A DNA stretch of 64,000 bases from Neorhizobium sp. NCHU2750 (lineage in GTDB: Bacteria; Pseudomonadota; Alphaproteobacteria; Rhizobiales; Rhizobiaceae): the NCBI RefSeq assembly GCF_003597675.1, contig NZ_CP030827.1:1550001-1614000 (forward strand), in the 5' to 3' direction. Each line of letters starts with the position of its first letter. Within the stretch, counting starts at the first letter, position 1. The translations under genes were made by a program, and so were the position numbers. Positions 62,270-64,000 of the stretch are shown in pieces. Below the pieces are notes generated by a model that saw only the letters and a list, made by a program, of their open reading frames with translations, was not told where the DNA came from and made no database searches.

Positions 62270-62457
62270 CTCATGTTGATGGAGCCATTACTGATGTCGC
62301 CAGTGAATGAAATGCAGGTATTGCGGGAGTTTTCTTGTCTTAAATCGTGCCATGTCCGAAGCCCGTTTTGTAACGAGGTTTGTAAGGATAGTTCGGACGA
62401 ATGCTCTTGGAAATCAAGGTTTTCCAGGCGTTTCAGGCACTTACAAAGGGAAATCAA
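62270..62457. other. Intergenic region before tRNA-Pro
   Basis: No gene seen. It contains no copy of the tRNA-Pro 3' end, so tRNA-directed insertion of the islet is not supported. Confidence 0.45.
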
Positions 62458-62534
<77 letters not shown>

Positions 62535-62981
62535 TGCCAAGGTGCAGGCGAGATACACGGTTCCTGTTCGGGCCGCAACAGCAAAAATGGATATTTGCCA
62601 AGACGATGGGAGAAACCTGCCGGGTATTTTTCCGTCCGCCGATGGGAGGTCGATAGGCGGCCTGACCTTGCGCAGGCGGCTGTTGCCTGGCCCGCTCACT
62701 GCGGCAGGCATTGACGGCGATCTGAAGATGTCATTGTGGCAGGACAGAATTCGCCTCACCAGTCCCGGTCCGCCGCCTCGGTCCGGTGGGTGGTGAAGCG
62801 AATTCTGTTAGATAAAACTAATATAAAATGCAATGAAATCCAAGCCGACCCCTCTCGAAAAATGTCGGTGACGAGATCTGGCATGGATGAAAATTGTTGA
62901 TGACGGTCATCTGCGAAGCATGATGGTCTTCCGCTGTCGTATGATTTAAGAGGGTGCATCGTCATTAGCGGATGCCTCTCG
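62535..62981. other. Non-coding region between tRNA-Pro and pdxJ
   Basis: About 450 bases. Short open frames here show no family features or good ribosome sites. It presumably holds the tRNA-Pro promoter on the left side. Confidence 0.45.
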
Positions 62982-63734
62982 ATGCCCACCACGCTCTCCG
63001 TCAATCTCAATGCCGTCGCCATGTTGCGCAATCGCCGTGATCTGCCCTGGCCGAGTGTCGAGGCGCTTGGCCGCATTGCGCTTGCCGCGGGTGCTGCGGG
63101 CCTGACGGTTCATCCGAGACCGGACCAGCGGCATATCCGCTTTTCCGATCTGCCGGTGATCCGGGCTCTGATCGATGACGAGTTTCCTCAGGCCGAGTTC
63201 AATATCGAGGGCTATCCGAGCGAGGATTTTCTCGCACTCTGCGAACGGATAGAGCCAGAGCAGGTGACGTTGGTGCCGGACGATCCGTCCCAGGCCACCT
63301 CCGACCATGGTTTCGATTTCCGCCGCGATGGCGAAATGCTGACGCCGATCGTCGCCCGCCTGAAGAAGAAGGGCATGCGCGTTTCGCTGTTTGCCGATGG
63401 CGACGGCGATCTCGAAGCCGTGGCGCTGACGAAGGCAACGGGTGCTGATCGTATCGAGCTCTATACCGGGCCCTATGGCGGCTGCTTCGATGACCCGGCA
63501 AAGGCGGCCGTTATCCTGGAGGAACTCGGCAGGACGGCCGATGCCGCTTTTTCGGCCGGCCTCGGCGTCAATGCCGGCCATGACCTCACGGTGGCAAACC
63601 TGCCGGCGCTGGTGAAGCGCATTCCGCGTCTGGCGGAAGTGTCGATCGGTCACGGTCTGACGGCCGATGCGCTGGAATACGGCATGGCCGAAACCGTGCG
63701 CCGTTTTTGCCGCGCCTGTGGCCAATCTGTCTGA
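62982..63734 (+). CDS. pdxJ: Pyridoxine 5'-phosphate synthase
   Basis: 250 residues, TIM barrel. Condenses 1-deoxyxylulose 5-phosphate with 3-amino-2-oxopropyl phosphate in vitamin B6 synthesis. Motifs include [69 protein letters not shown] and GVNAGHDLT. These contain the catalytic Glu/His residues of the family. Confidence 0.96.
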   Translation: MPTTLSVNLNAVAMLRNRRDLPWPSVEALGRIALAAGAAGLTVHPRPDQRHIRFSDLPVIRALIDDEFPQAEFNIEGYPSEDFLALCERIEPEQVTLVPDDPSQATSDHGFDFRRDGEMLTPIVARLKKKGMRVSLFADGDGDLEAVALTKATGADRIELYTGPYGGCFDDPAKAAVILEELGRTADAAFSAGLGVNAGHDLTVANLPALVKRIPRLAEVSIGHGLTADALEYGMAETVRRFCRACGQSV

Positions 63735-63905
63735 GCCATGCGACGATAGGTCCACGGAATAGGGGCGCAGCCATGCGCATCACGCATTTGTACTTGACGA
63801 TTATCAACTTATCTCACTGTCGGCGTCAGGCCTCGTTCTAGGGGCCGCGCCGGGCTGTCCCGCATGGCGGGATGGCTTCAGCTGCCAACAGAAAGAGCGC
63901 TCACA
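63735..63905. other. Non-coding region between pdxJ and ndh
   Basis: 171 bases with one short GC-rich stem (TCCCGC ... GCGGGA, about 63858-63873). No gene. Confidence 0.45.
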
Positions 63906-64000
63906 GTGACCAAGCACAGGATAGTCGTCGTCGGTGGAGGTTTCGGAGGTATTCAGGCCGTTCATGGGCTGAAAGGCGCCGCCGCCGACATCACGCTGAT
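63906..64000 (+). CDS. ndh: Type II NADH dehydrogenase, 5' end only
   Basis: A GTG start and 31 residues before the window edge. The first part (HRIVVVGGGFGGIQAV) is the FAD-binding Rossmann motif of type II NADH:quinone dehydrogenases. The rest is outside, so another FAD oxidoreductase cannot be excluded. Confidence 0.7.
   Translation, partial: MTKHRIVVVGGGFGGIQAVHGLKGAAADITL

Overview
The window is chromosomal DNA from an alphaproteobacterium, most likely a member of the Rhizobiaceae, carrying one integrated prophage. Evidence for the host: a rhizobial set of chromosomal genes (sfsA-map-radC, phaC, an alaC-type aminotransferase followed by hom, recJ, pdxJ), GC-rich coding sequence, and tRNA promoters of the rhizobial CTTGAC/CTATAT type. 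No genus can be assigned from sequence alone.

Left host flank (1-9487): the 5' part of a soluble transhydrogenase (sthA-like) runs leftwards. A FadR-type GntR regulator then precedes a six-gene transport and degradation locus: substrate-binding protein, two permeases, a gamma-glutamyltransferase and a double-domain ATPase. The layout resembles glutathione/gamma-glutamyl peptide importers (Gsi), with the hydrolase inside the operon. A sequence matching the FadR-family operator lies just before the binding-protein gene.

Prophage (about 9488-46939, 37.4 kb): it sits inside radC and is bounded by a 12-bp direct repeat. Joining the two radC halves across the repeat restores a normal RadC reading frame. 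The late genes run leftwards from 34.7 kb to 16.4 kb: small terminase, holin-like protein, large terminase, portal, scaffold, SU10-type capsid protein, adaptor, tail hub, four internal/ejection proteins and a tail fibre. This is a short-tailed (podovirus) plan. A second receptor-binding protein, a tailspike with two SGNH esterase domains, and the endolysin are on the opposite strand at the left end. The right arm holds a serine recombinase, an SF2-like helicase, small membrane and lysis-type proteins, a GIY-YIG protein that seems to start at AUU, and a tyrosine integrase whose first catalytic arginine is a glycine. Many prophage genes are preceded by CTAAATA or ATAAATA, often followed by a small hairpin, which looks like a phage-specific regulatory element. 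No repressor was recognised.

Right host flank (46928-64000): the 5' part of radC, then map, sfsA and phaC on the minus strand; a lipoprotein, alaC-type aminotransferase, hom and recJ on the plus strand; four dispersed tRNA-Glu genes with near-identical promoters; a lipoprotein, gloA, a double cold-shock protein and a DUF192 protein. An AT-rich two-gene islet (60.6-62.0 kb) has apparently been inserted before tRNA-Pro. pdxJ and the start of a type II NADH dehydrogenase close the window.
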